Part shown: in pieces, positions 41,794-50,615 of the stretch
Layout: each line of letters opens with the position of its first letter
Numbering within the stretch: the stretch's first letter is position 1
Assembly: GCF_003337355.1 (NCBI RefSeq)
Contig: NZ_QPJW01000004.1
Coordinates: 1-64,000 of the forward strand
Reading direction: 5' to 3'
DNA: 64,000 nucleotides
Origin: Fontibacillus phaseoli
GTDB taxonomy: Bacteria; Bacillota; Bacilli; Paenibacillales; Paenibacillaceae
The notes under the pieces: generated by a model
Seen by the model: the letters and a program-made list of their open reading frames with translations, nothing else
Told to the model about the DNA's origin: nothing
The model's database searches: none
Made by a program: the position numbers and the translations under genes

Positions 41794-43422
41794 ATGGGCG
41801 GATTTTGGAGTGAACAATCCATTGATGTTTATAAATCCATTATCGATTACAATACGGACGCGATCTTTATTCTTTCCGCCGAAGGTAAAGTAATGGATGT
41901 GAATCTAGGGGTCACGAAAACGTTCGGATACTTGAAAGAAGAAATCCTGGGAATGCCGTATGAAAAATTCATCCTTCCCGCTCAAATAGATGAAGTAAAT
42001 CAGTATTTTGACAAAGTGCTGCAGGGAATTCCGTGTGAATTTAAAACCGAGGCCGTAGATAAACACGGGAGACTGGTGTATGTGCAAGTTAAAAACGTAC
42101 CTTTGCTAACCGGCGAGGAAGTCGTCGGCGTTTTTGGCGTCGCCATTGATATTACGGAGCAACTTCGCCTGGAAAAAGCACTGATGGAGAGCGAAGAAAG
42201 GTATCGGAAGCTGCTGGAAGTACTGCCTGAAGGGATTCTGGTTTGTGAAGAAGGAGAGATCGTTTATGCCAACTCGTCCGCCGGCGAATATGCCGGAAAT
42301 GGCGATCTGATCGGAAAATCCATCTCTTCCCTCATTCATCCGGATGACCGGGAGAGGCTGGAACAGCTTGCCGCCGGAACGAAAAAAGATCAAGGCCCGT
42401 CTTATGTGGAATTGAGAATGAACCGGAATGACGGGACTACTACATATGTCGATTTGGGTACGGTTTCTGTGACTCAGGGAGATACTCCGGTAATTCTAGC
42501 GATGATTAGGGATATCACGGCGCAGAGGCTGGTGGTGGACGCTTTGAAAGAGAGTGAGGAACGCTACCGCCTTTTGGCCGAAAATTCCCTGGATCTTATC
42601 CAGTTGGTTAATCTTGACGGGATCGTGACCTTTGCATCGCCGTCCCATAAAATGGTGCTGGGCTATGGGCCGCAGGAATACATCGGAAAATGGGTGTTTT
42701 ACCGGCCCGATAAAGGCGATGACCCAGAATTTCAACTGATCTTTTTCGATATGGTAGTCTCCCAGAAACCATTCACATATGAAATCGTCCGGCGGCATAA
42801 AGAAGGGCATCAAGTGTGGGTAGAGCTAAAGGGATCGCCGATGTTCGATGAAGAGGGACATTTCAAAAATATGATGCTGGTCGGTCGCGAAATCACGGAG
42901 CGCAAAAAATATCAGGGACAGCTGGAGCATTTAAGTTTCAAAGATACGTTGACCGGCGTTCCCAACCGGAGACATTTCAGCGCAGCGATCGAACGGATTT
43001 TGAAGTCAGGTGAGCCGCCTGCCGGTAACCTCGCCGTTATGTTTTTGGACCTGGATAAATTCAAGCGAATTAATGATACATGGGGCCATGATACAGGGGA
43101 TGAGCTTCTGAGGCAATTTGCGATTCGGATAAAACAGTGCATCAAAAACAATGATATTTTGGCCCGGATCGGCGGGGATGAATTCGTCGTAGTTTTGCCC
43201 GATTTGGAGAGCGTGGAGCAAGCCGTAACATGCGCCGAAGAAATCCTCCATGCTCTACGCCAGCCCTGGAACATTCTTGGTCATGAATTCGTTACCACAT
43301 CCAGCATCGGTATTGCTTTTTACGAGCCGGGTGACCGGGAAAAAGAATTGATCCATAAGGCGGATACCGCGCTGTATCTGGCCAAATCACAAGGAAAGAA
43401 CACGTATCGGGTTTATGCCTGA
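41794..43422 (+). CDS. PAS-PAS-PAS-GGDEF protein (probable diguanylate cyclase)
   Basis: 542 residues, no membrane segment. Three PAS domains (about 8-130, 132-250, 255-375, the first and third with visible PAC tails) feed a GGDEF domain (about 385-542). The signature GGDEF (residues 460-464) is intact, so synthesis of c-di-GMP is likely. The allosteric I-site upstream reads KNND instead of RxxD, so product inhibition may be weak. No EAL domain. ATG 41794 follows GAAGGAGGAACC; the frame extends into the gerB relic without a ribosome site. Confidence 0.92.
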   Translation: MGGFWSEQSIDVYKSIIDYNTDAIFILSAEGKVMDVNLGVTKTFGYLKEEILGMPYEKFILPAQIDEVNQYFDKVLQGIPCEFKTEAVDKHGRLVYVQVKNVPLLTGEEVVGVFGVAIDITEQLRLEKALMESEERYRKLLEVLPEGILVCEEGEIVYANSSAGEYAGNGDLIGKSISSLIHPDDRERLEQLAAGTKKDQGPSYVELRMNRNDGTTTYVDLGTVSVTQGDTPVILAMIRDITAQRLVVDALKESEERYRLLAENSLDLIQLVNLDGIVTFASPSHKMVLGYGPQEYIGKWVFYRPDKGDDPEFQLIFFDMVVSQKPFTYEIVRRHKEGHQVWVELKGSPMFDEEGHFKNMMLVGREITERKKYQGQLEHLSFKDTLTGVPNRRHFSAAIERILKSGEPPAGNLAVMFLDLDKFKRINDTWGHDTGDELLRQFAIRIKQCIKNNDILARIGGDEFVVVLPDLESVEQAVTCAEEILHALRQPWNILGHEFVTTSSIGIAFYEPGDREKELIHKADTALYLAKSQGKNTYRVYA

Positions 43423-43430
43423 GCGGCGGT

Positions 43431-44030
43431 ATGGGTAAGACGCCGGTTGGGGACGTGTCTTTTATACAGGTTAATGTGGCAGATGAAAAATCCGTAGAGA
43501 ACCTCGTCGACGAGACGGTCAAAAAGTACGGCAAACTAGATGTCATTGTCAACAACGCGGGAATCGGTACGATGGCAGCTACGCATGAGCTTTCTTTTGA
43601 AGACTACAATAAAGTCATCTCCGTTAATCAAAACGGGGTATTTTACGGCGCAAAATACGCTATTCGCGAGATGCTCAAAACAGGCGGCGGTTCTATCGTC
43701 AACACGGCCTCCATTCTGGGGCATGTCGGGGAAGCCGGCGCTTTTGCCTACAATGCTTCCAAAGGGGCCGTTAATTTGATGACGAAGTCGCTAGCTATTG
43801 AATACGCCGGTAAAAATATTCGGGTCAATGCGATTTGTCCGGGGTATGTCGAATCCGGCATGGTGAATAAAGTGGCGCTGGGCGAATTTTATGATGGGCT
43901 TGTTGGCAGGCATCCTATTGGAAGACTCGGCCGGCCTGAAGAAATCGCGCATGCGATTGTCTTCTTATGCGAAAATGATTTTGTGACCGGCACTTCGCTG
44001 CTTGTCGATGGGGGATATGCGGCACAATAA
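43431..44030 (+). pseudogene. Short-chain dehydrogenase/reductase lacking its N-terminal Rossmann motif
   Basis: 199 residues against the usual ~250. Present: NNAGIG, active-site Ser region (GGGSIVNTASILG), YNASK (catalytic Tyr and Lys), PGYVESGM, and the C-terminal FVTGTSLLVDGGYAAQ. Missing: the TGxxxGIG cofactor loop and first strand. Recognisable sequence starts at about GDVSFIQVNVADE, 8-10 codons after the start, and 8 bases after the GGDEF gene stop. No ribosome site. The 5' part seems to have been lost by a deletion joined to the GGDEF gene end. Confidence 0.8.
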
Positions 44031-44078
44031 GATTCATACCTCGAATCGCGGCAATACGTTTCCTGGTTCGAAATACAA

Positions 44079-44114
44079 AAGATTGAAGAGCTTTGGGCTC
44101 TTCAGTCTTTTTTT
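44079..44114 (+). terminator. Intrinsic terminator
   Basis: Stem GATTGAAGAGC / GCTCTTCAGTC (44081-44091/44097-44107) and a run of seven T's, separating the SDR remnant from the NAD operon. Confidence 0.9.
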
Positions 44115-44167
44115 ATATAAGATGGTCGCATCCATTCCGGAACCAATGGTGACTTGGGGAAACATGG

Positions 44168-44215
44168 TTGACAATAATTCAATACCTGCATACAATACAA
44201 TTAACAAAACGTTAA
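44168..44215 (+). promoter_or_regulatory. Promoter and candidate operator of the NAD salvage operon
   Basis: Near-consensus sigma-A promoter: TTGACA (44168-44173), 17 bp, TACAAT (44191-44196). Overlapping the expected transcription start is TTAAC-AAAAC-GTTAA (44201-44215), a short dyad that could be the binding site of the NrtR-like regulator encoded first in the operon. Operator role is inferred. Confidence 0.7.
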
Positions 44216-44252
44216 ATGTTAAAAGTTAAAATGTAGAAGGGGACCTTAGCTA

Positions 44253-45029
44253 ATGTCAAATGAGCAAGCCATGCATCAATACGATGTGAAAAAGTACAGA
44301 ACTCCCGACGGTTATACTGCCGACATCGCGGTGTTTACGATTTTATCCGCGAAAAGCGAGATGTTCAAACCGCCGGTGATGGATCTCAAGCTGATGCTGA
44401 TCAGACGGAGCATGACGGACAGCGAGGGCCGCCCGAATATCGAAGCGGGAAAGTGGGCTTTGCCCGGCGGGTTCGTCGATCCGGCGGAAACCGCCTTTCA
44501 ATCGGCCCTAAGGGAACTTAGGGAGGAGACCGGAGTAGACGATATTCACCTTCAGCACTTTGGCGTATATGATACCCCGGGCCGCGATCCGAGAGGATGG
44601 ATCATATCCAATGCCCACTATGCAATCGTTCCGGAACATCAGCTTGCCAAACGCCAGGCGAATGACGACGCAAGCGAGGTGGAGCTTTTCTCCGTACAAG
44701 AGGTGCTGGAGCTTGATCTGGCCTTTGACCACGCGGAGATCATCTCCGATGCGATTTCGGAGATCCGCCATAAGCTGCTGCAAAGTACCGTGGCTAAGGA
44801 GTTTCTGCCGGCGGAGTTTACTTACTCCGAACTCCAGGCCGTACTGTTGACGGTGACGAAGGATTCCGCGATTGCCCTGGATGCCGCCTTTGCCAGAAAA
44901 ATCAAATCCCTGCCCTTCATTCAGGAGATCACGGGGAAAAAGACAACGCGCACATCCAAGAAACCGACGCAGCTGTATCGTTTTATTGATGTAGAGGCAA
45001 ATACTTCGCTGTATCATGCCAGAAAGTAA
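44253..45029 (+). CDS. NrtR-like Nudix-domain transcriptional regulator of NAD metabolism
   Basis: 258 residues. N-terminal Nudix domain with a complete Nudix box (GFVDPAETAFQSALRELREE, about residues 73-92) and a C-terminal winged-helix region (about 165-235, LPAEFTYSELQAVLLTVTKD). This is the NrtR layout, where ADP-ribose or related NAD products control DNA binding. Many NrtR proteins have lost the Nudix catalytic residues; here they are intact, so the protein may still hydrolyse a substrate. It leads an NAD salvage operon, strongly supporting the call. Confidence 0.82.
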   Translation: MSNEQAMHQYDVKKYRTPDGYTADIAVFTILSAKSEMFKPPVMDLKLMLIRRSMTDSEGRPNIEAGKWALPGGFVDPAETAFQSALRELREETGVDDIHLQHFGVYDTPGRDPRGWIISNAHYAIVPEHQLAKRQANDDASEVELFSVQEVLELDLAFDHAEIISDAISEIRHKLLQSTVAKEFLPAEFTYSELQAVLLTVTKDSAIALDAAFARKIKSLPFIQEITGKKTTRTSKKPTQLYRFIDVEANTSLYHARK

Positions 45030-45058
45030 TGGATTCTCAAATCGAGGAGGAAACCTGG

Positions 45059-45625
45059 ATGACGATGATAACGGAAATGAAGCGGGCTTTAATCAATATT
45101 GATTATACGAATGACTTTGTCGCCGCGGACGGCGCTCTGACTTGCGGACTTCCCGGGCAAGCCATCGAGGACAAAATTACGGATATAACCAGAGAGTTTA
45201 TACAAAATAAGGATTATGTGGTTTTTGCCATCGATCTTCATAAGCAGGGGGACACCCTGCATCCCGAAACCAAGCTGTTTCCGCCCCATAATATCGAAGG
45301 AACGGCCGGACGCGGGCTTTACGGGACGCTGGGCGATTTGTACAAAGCCAATCAAGATACCGAAAACGTTCGTTGGATGGATAAGACGAGATACAGCGCT
45401 TTTGCCGGTACGGATTTGGAACTTCAGCTACGGACCAGAGGAATTACGGAACTCCACCTGGTGGGCGTGTGCACCGATATCTGCGTGCTGCATACGGCGG
45501 TGGATGCTTATAATAAAGGCTTCAGCCTGGTGATTCACGAACAGGCGGTGGCGAGTTTTGATCAGGAAGGCCATGCTTGGGCATTGCGGCATTTCAAAGG
45601 CTCGCTCGGTGCGGTGATCCGATAG
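45059..45625 (+). CDS. pncA: Nicotinamidase (isochorismatase fold)
   Basis: 188 residues. It converts nicotinamide to nicotinate. Catalytic triad positions are visible: Asp in NIDYTNDFV (about residue 16), Lys in WMDKTRYSAF, and Cys in GVCTDICVLHTA. Metal-site residues lie in DLHKQGDTLHPE. ATG 45059 has GAGGAGGAAACC upstream; ATG 45029, which overlaps the regulator's stop, has no proper site. Product goes to PncB, encoded next. Confidence 0.9.
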   Translation: MTMITEMKRALINIDYTNDFVAADGALTCGLPGQAIEDKITDITREFIQNKDYVVFAIDLHKQGDTLHPETKLFPPHNIEGTAGRGLYGTLGDLYKANQDTENVRWMDKTRYSAFAGTDLELQLRTRGITELHLVGVCTDICVLHTAVDAYNKGFSLVIHEQAVASFDQEGHAWALRHFKGSLGAVIR

Positions 45626-45666
45626 TTGTATTATTCAAAGATCTAATTCTGGAGGGGGAATGAGAG

Positions 45667-47127
45667 ATGAGCTATACGGACGATAGTCTCGCCTTGCACA
45701 CGGACAAGTACCAAATTAACATGGCCCAGGCGTATTGGAAAGATAACATTCATCAGCGTAAGGCCGTATTCGAGATCTACTTCCGCAAAATTCCGTTTCA
45801 AAACGGGTATGCCGTTTTTGCGGGGCTGGAGCGGGCGATCCGCTACCTGTCGGATTTTCGCTTCACCGAGAGCGATTTGGCTTATTTAAGAGAAGAGGGG
45901 TATGCCGAGGATTATTTGGCTTATCTTGCCACGCTCAAATTTACGGGCACGGTACGCTCGATGCAAGAAGGAGAACTCGTGTTTGCCAACGAGCCGATTA
46001 TGCGCATTGAAGCGCCCTTGGCGGAAGCCCAATTGATCGAAACCGCCCTGCTGAATATCGTCAACTTTCAAACCCTGATCGCCACGAAAGCTTCGCGGAT
46101 CAAGCAGGTGATCGGTGACGGGATCAGCATGGAATTCGGGACCCGCCGGGCGCAGGAGATGGATGCCGCGATCTGGGGAGCGAGAGCATCTTATCTTGCG
46201 GGGTTTGAAGCCACATCGAACGTAAGAGCCGGCAAGCTGTTCGGGATTCCTACGGTAGGAACTCACGCCCATGCGATGGTTCAGGCTTACCGGGATGAAT
46301 ATATGGCATTCCGCAAATATGCCGAATGCCACAAGGATTGCGTATTTTTGGTGGATACGTACGATACGCTCAAATCGGGTGTTCCTACGGCGATTCAGGT
46401 AGCCCGGGAGTTCGGCGATAAGATCAACTTTATGGGCATCCGGCTGGATAGCGGCGATTTGGCCTATCTCTCCAAGGAGGCGCGGAAAATGCTCGATGAG
46501 GCGGGTTTCCCAAATGCGAAAATTTACGCGACCAATGATCTGGACGAATTGACCATCATGAACCTGAAAGCCCAAGGAGCAAAAATCGATGTATGGGGCG
46601 TCGGCACCAAGCTGATTACCGCATATGACCAACCCGCTTTGGGGGCGGTATACAAACTAATTTCGATCGAGGATGAGCACGGTGAAATGATCGATACGAT
46701 CAAAATCAGCTCGAACCCGGAGAAGATCACGACCCCTGGACGGAAGAGGGTATTTCGCATCATCAATAGAGCCAATCACAAGTCGGAAGGCGATTATATC
46801 GCTTTGGAAAACGAAGACCCGCAACACGAGGAGCGGCTTAAGATGTTCCATCCCGTGCATACGCATATTGCCAAATTCGTCACCAATTTCGAAGCAAGGG
46901 AGCTTCACCGGATCATTTTCGAGGACGGAAATCTGGTGTATCCTGTCCCGACGCTGCAAGAAATCAGAGAGTTCGCTGCGGAGAACCTGAACGTGTTGTG
47001 GGATGAGTACAAGCGGCTTCTGAACCCGGCGGAATATCCCGTTGACTTAAGCCAAGCCTGCTGGAACAACAAAATGAGATTGATTGAAGAGGTGCAGCAA
47101 AAAGTAAGCGAAAGAACGTGGGCTTAA
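45667..47127 (+). CDS. pncB: Nicotinate phosphoribosyltransferase
   Basis: 486 residues. Makes nicotinate mononucleotide from nicotinate and PRPP. It begins with LALHTDKYQINMAQAYW (the family's TDxYqlxMaqay start). Other hallmarks: SMEFGTRRAQEMDAAIWGARASYLAGFEATSNV, GIPTVGTHAHAMVQAY (phosphorylated-His region), RLDSGDLAYLS. Ribosome site TGGAGGGGGAATG. Ends 13 bases before the adenylyltransferase gene. Confidence 0.95.
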   Translation: MSYTDDSLALHTDKYQINMAQAYWKDNIHQRKAVFEIYFRKIPFQNGYAVFAGLERAIRYLSDFRFTESDLAYLREEGYAEDYLAYLATLKFTGTVRSMQEGELVFANEPIMRIEAPLAEAQLIETALLNIVNFQTLIATKASRIKQVIGDGISMEFGTRRAQEMDAAIWGARASYLAGFEATSNVRAGKLFGIPTVGTHAHAMVQAYRDEYMAFRKYAECHKDCVFLVDTYDTLKSGVPTAIQVAREFGDKINFMGIRLDSGDLAYLSKEARKMLDEAGFPNAKIYATNDLDELTIMNLKAQGAKIDVWGVGTKLITAYDQPALGAVYKLISIEDEHGEMIDTIKISSNPEKITTPGRKRVFRIINRANHKSEGDYIALENEDPQHEERLKMFHPVHTHIAKFVTNFEARELHRIIFEDGNLVYPVPTLQEIREFAAENLNVLWDEYKRLLNPAEYPVDLSQACWNNKMRLIEEVQQKVSERTWA

Positions 47128-47140
47128 GGGGGAGGGCGTC

Positions 47141-47755
47141 ATGGCCAAAATCGGCATCTACGGATCTTCGTTTGATCCCATTACGAATGTTCATCTTTGG
47201 ACGGCAAGCACGGTGGCACACCGCTGCAAATTGGATCAAGTCATCTTCTTGCCCTGCTCCGGCAAACGTCCCGACAAAACGATGCAAATCAGCGACGAGC
47301 ATCGCTGGAATATGATCACGCTGGCTATCGCCGGAAATGATAAGTTTATCCCTGACGACTACGAAATGAATCAGCCGGGATGGGAAATCGCCACTTATTT
47401 GACGCTGAATCATTTCAAAACGAAATATCCCGCTGACGAAATCTATTTTATAATGGGAGCAGATTTGCTGTTGGATATCGGGGAAGGAAAGTGGAAGAAG
47501 TCACAAGAGCTGATCTCCGAAAATAAATTTATCGTCATGGCCAGAGACGGTATCAATATGCTGGCGGCCATCAGCAAATCTCCGATTCTTCGTAATGCCG
47601 ATGACGGGCAAACCTTTCATCTGATCGATAAAGGGTTAGCTATGGAAATCAGTTCCAGCTATATCCGGGACGAATTCAAGCGGGGCGGCGAGCCTCGGTA
47701 TCTGGTTCCGGACAGCTGTTACACATACATTAAGAATCACCAATTATACAAATAG
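47141..47755 (+). CDS. NadD-type nicotinate-nucleotide adenylyltransferase, with altered HxGH motif
   Basis: 204 residues. Expected to adenylate nicotinate mononucleotide to nicotinate adenine dinucleotide. The nucleotidyltransferase opening reads [16 protein letters not shown]: the usual (H/T)xGH catalytic motif appears as TNVH, with Val in place of Gly. The C-terminal [10 protein letters not shown] matches the family's ISST/S-x-x-R phosphate site. Position between pncB and nadE fits NadD. As Firmicutes normally keep a housekeeping nadD elsewhere, this may be a second copy (not checked). Confidence 0.85.
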   Translation: MAKIGIYGSSFDPITNVHLWTASTVAHRCKLDQVIFLPCSGKRPDKTMQISDEHRWNMITLAIAGNDKFIPDDYEMNQPGWEIATYLTLNHFKTKYPADEIYFIMGADLLLDIGEGKWKKSQELISENKFIVMARDGINMLAAISKSPILRNADDGQTFHLIDKGLAMEISSSYIRDEFKRGGEPRYLVPDSCYTYIKNHQLYK

Positions 47756-47771
47756 AGAGGAGAGAAACAAA

Positions 47772-48590
47772 ATGAGCACGCAAGATCAAATTATCGAGGC
47801 ATTAAAAGTAAAACCGGTTGTAGACGCGAAAGAGGAAATTCGTTCCCGGATCGATTTCCTGAAAGCCTATTGCAAAAAGGCGGGGGCCAAAGGGTTTGTG
47901 CTCGGCATCAGCGGCGGGCAGGATTCTTCGCTTGCAGGACGTCTGTCGCAATTGGCGGCTGAAGAGCTTCGTGCCGAGGGAGTCGACGCTACGTTTTACG
48001 CGGTACGGTTGCCTCACGGCACCCAAAAGGATGAGGCCGATGCCCAGGAGGCATTGGCGTTTATTAAGCCGGATGAATCCTATGTGTTTAACATCCAGGA
48101 TCCCGTTACCGCCGTTTCGGAACAATTTCAGGAAACGGTAGGTCAGCCGATGTCCGACTTCAACAAAGGGAATGTCAAAGCCCGGATGCGAATGATCGCC
48201 CAGTATGCGATTGCCGGGGAAAAAGGCTGCCTGGTCATCGGCACGGATCATGCGGCGGAGGCCATTACCGGCTTCTTTACGAAATTCGGCGACGGGGGGG
48301 CCGACATTTTGCCGTTGTCGGGACTTTCTAAGAGCCAAGGACGTCAGCTTCTTCAGGAATTGAACGCCTCGGAACGCTTGTATTTGAAGGTCCCGACAGC
48401 CGACCTGCTGGACAACAAGCCTCAGCAAGCTGACGAGACGGAACTGGGCATGACCTATGATGTGCTCGATCAATATTTGACGGGGAACGAAGTGGATCCG
48501 CAGGCTAAAGCCAATATCGAAAGACGCTACGCCGTCACCATGCACAAAAGGGAACTTCCGGTTACCCCTTTTGACGAGTGGTGGAAATAA
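47772..48590 (+). CDS. nadE: NH3-dependent NAD+ synthetase
   Basis: 272 residues, the short ammonia-dependent form like that of Bacillus and E. coli. Amidates nicotinate adenine dinucleotide to NAD+. P-loop of the ATP-pyrophosphatase type, [14 protein letters not shown] (about residues 45-58), and [22 protein letters not shown] are intact. Last gene of the operon; ribosome site AGAGGAGAGAAAC, 16 bases after the previous stop. Confidence 0.96.
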   Translation: MSTQDQIIEALKVKPVVDAKEEIRSRIDFLKAYCKKAGAKGFVLGISGGQDSSLAGRLSQLAAEELRAEGVDATFYAVRLPHGTQKDEADAQEALAFIKPDESYVFNIQDPVTAVSEQFQETVGQPMSDFNKGNVKARMRMIAQYAIAGEKGCLVIGTDHAAEAITGFFTKFGDGGADILPLSGLSKSQGRQLLQELNASERLYLKVPTADLLDNKPQQADETELGMTYDVLDQYLTGNEVDPQAKANIERRYAVTMHKRELPVTPFDEWWK

Positions 48591-48609
48591 ATGAAATAAG
48601 GTAAGCTTA

Positions 48610-48651
48610 AAGGCTGCCCAAGGATGATTCCTTGGGCAGCCTTCTTTTTAT
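48610..48651 (+). terminator. Terminator of the NAD salvage operon
   Basis: 14-bp stem AAGGCTGCCCAAGG / CCTTGGGCAGCCTT and CTTTTTA tail. Confidence 0.92.
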
Positions 48652-48666
48652 TGAGCAAAGAGACAA

Positions 48667-48731
48667 TGTAAAAATCCTCGGAGTCTTGTAAATATCCTCT
48701 GTTTCACGAAATACATCCTCTTTTTATGATG
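48667..48731 (+). promoter_or_regulatory. Regulator-binding direct repeats and promoter of the alpha-glucoside permease operon
   Basis: Three direct repeats of about 13 bp: TGTAAAAATCCTC (48667), TGTAAATATCCTC (48687) and GAAATACATCCTC (48708), spaced 20 and 21 bp, two helix turns. A -10 TATGAT (48726-48731) follows without a -35. The middle repeat lies in an 18-bp element identical to one before the binding-protein gene (57206-57223). Likely target of the YesN-type regulator at 55586. Confidence 0.75.
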
Positions 48732-48819
48732 AAGTAGAAGCTTTGATTTCTCTGACTTGGGACTCGAAATCAAACTACATTATACGAACAAGGGGTTCGT
48801 AAGCGGAAGGAGTAACACC

Positions 48820-49770
48820 ATGACGCCGAATTTAGAAACTCAGCGTTCCTTGACCCGGCCACACCGGAGATTTAAATCCAAAGTGGCCGGATTGGGAAAT
48901 TCATCAACGTTTGTAGGCTACTTGTTTGTGGCCCCCATCCTGATTTTGATGGGCATCTGGTTTTATTACCCATTGATCCAATCCTTTATTTACAGTGTGC
49001 AGGACATTAGTTTCTTGAATCCGGACGCCGCTCAATTTGTCGGATTCAGCAACTACGCCGAGATTATTAAAGATTCCGACTTCTGGACGGCATTCGGCCA
49101 TTCCATGATGTTGACCGTCGTGGCGGTTCCGCTGCAGGCGATTATTGCCTTAGTGATTGCCGTGAACCTGAACAAGGTGCTGCATTTGAAGGGCATGTTC
49201 CGTACGTTGTATTACATGCCGTATATTACTTCGACAATTGCGGTGACCACGGTATTTATGTATCTGTTTATGCAGCATGAAGGGATAGCTACCCGGATGC
49301 TGACCTGGTTTGGATTCCCCGATGTTTCGTGGTATGCCAATGTGACTTATGCCCTGCCTTTCCTGATGATTTTAACCATCTGGACTTATGTGGGCTTCTA
49401 CATGGTGGTGTATTTGGGAGGACTGCAAACCATTCCGAATGATATTTACGAAGCGGGGCGCGTGGATGGCGCCAATGGCTGGCAGCAATTCTGGAGACTC
49501 ACGGTGCCCATGCTGAAGCCGGTGACTTTTCTGGTCATTATGTCGGGCATTATCAATGTCATGCAGCTGTTTGACCAGCCCTATGCCTTGGCGAGAAACG
49601 GATCGCTTGGAAGTCCGGCCGGAGCAACCAGTACGATCGTAACTTATTTCTACAGTCAGGCGTTCAGCTACAACCGTTCCGGTTACGGGAGCGCGGCGGC
49701 ATTTATTATTTTCGCCATCATTATTGTGCTGTCCATGCTGCAAAAACGGTTTGTTCGGGAGGAGATTTAA
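48820..49770 (+). CDS. Sugar ABC transporter permease 1 (MalF type)
   Basis: 316 residues, six predicted helices, EAA loop NDIYEAGRVDGANGWQQFWRLTVPML (about 207-232). ATG 48820 follows GGAAGGAGTAAC; the longer frame from 48757 has no site. With the next gene it forms the membrane channel of an importer whose binding protein is probably the one at 57304. Confidence 0.9.
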   Translation: MTPNLETQRSLTRPHRRFKSKVAGLGNSSTFVGYLFVAPILILMGIWFYYPLIQSFIYSVQDISFLNPDAAQFVGFSNYAEIIKDSDFWTAFGHSMMLTVVAVPLQAIIALVIAVNLNKVLHLKGMFRTLYYMPYITSTIAVTTVFMYLFMQHEGIATRMLTWFGFPDVSWYANVTYALPFLMILTIWTYVGFYMVVYLGGLQTIPNDIYEAGRVDGANGWQQFWRLTVPMLKPVTFLVIMSGIINVMQLFDQPYALARNGSLGSPAGATSTIVTYFYSQAFSYNRSGYGSAAAFIIFAIIIVLSMLQKRFVREEI

Positions 49771-50586
49771 GTGATGGATAGCCGAAAAGCCCAGTTCTTA
49801 CGTTATTTGCTGCTGTGCGGATTCTCGATCTTCTTCATCGTGCCTTTTGGTTATGCGATTTATACCTCTCTTCTGTCCAAAGCGGATATCGGTCATCTGG
49901 TTCTCCCGGGGCGATGGACCTTTGAAAATTACCAGGATATCTTTGCGAACTCCGATGTTCTGATCTGGTATAAAAACTCAATCATCGTTACCCTGGGCAT
50001 TCTGATCGGGAATCTGATCATCAATACGATGGCCGCTTACTCTTTAGCCCGCCTGAACTATCGGGGCAGAGGTGTGGTGTTCTTCCTGGTTATCGGGATG
50101 ATGATGGTTCCGTATCAGGTGATGATCATCCCGATTTTCTCCATGATTGTGGACATGAAATGGCTGAACAGCTACCAGGGACTGATTGTTCCGTTCTTGT
50201 TCCAAGGGTTTCTCGTTTTTCTGATGCGCCAGTTTTTTATGACGGTTCCAAGAGAGCTGGAAGAAGCCGCGGAGGTTGACGGTTTGAACAAAATCGGTAT
50301 TTTCTCCCGCATCATGCTACCCCTGTCCAAAGGAGCGATCGGTACGCAGATCATATTCAGTTTTACGGGAACCTGGAACTCCTTCGTCTGGCCGGTAACG
50401 CTGGTGAATGACAGCCGCTGGTATGTCTTGACGGTTGGGCTGAACACGTTGAAGAACCGATATTTTGAATGGCCGAACCTGACCATGACCGGGGTGGTAC
50501 TGTTGACGTTACCGATCATCGTAGTGTTCCTGATTTTCCAACGTCATATGGTGCAGGGGATTGCGACGACAGGGCTTAAAGGATAA
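49771..50586 (+). CDS. Sugar ABC transporter permease 2 (MalG type)
   Basis: 271 residues from GTG 49771, directly after the previous stop, with GGAGG 8 bases upstream (ATG 49774 is an alternative). Six predicted helices and EAA loop RELEEAAEVDGLNKIGIFSRIMLPLS. No ATPase gene follows. Confidence 0.9.
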   Translation: MMDSRKAQFLRYLLLCGFSIFFIVPFGYAIYTSLLSKADIGHLVLPGRWTFENYQDIFANSDVLIWYKNSIIVTLGILIGNLIINTMAAYSLARLNYRGRGVVFFLVIGMMMVPYQVMIIPIFSMIVDMKWLNSYQGLIVPFLFQGFLVFLMRQFFMTVPRELEEAAEVDGLNKIGIFSRIMLPLSKGAIGTQIIFSFTGTWNSFVWPVTLVNDSRWYVLTVGLNTLKNRYFEWPNLTMTGVVLLTLPIIVVFLIFQRHMVQGIATTGLKG

Positions 50587-50615
50587 CAGAGGCTTACGGG
50601 AGAGGAGGAATTAGC

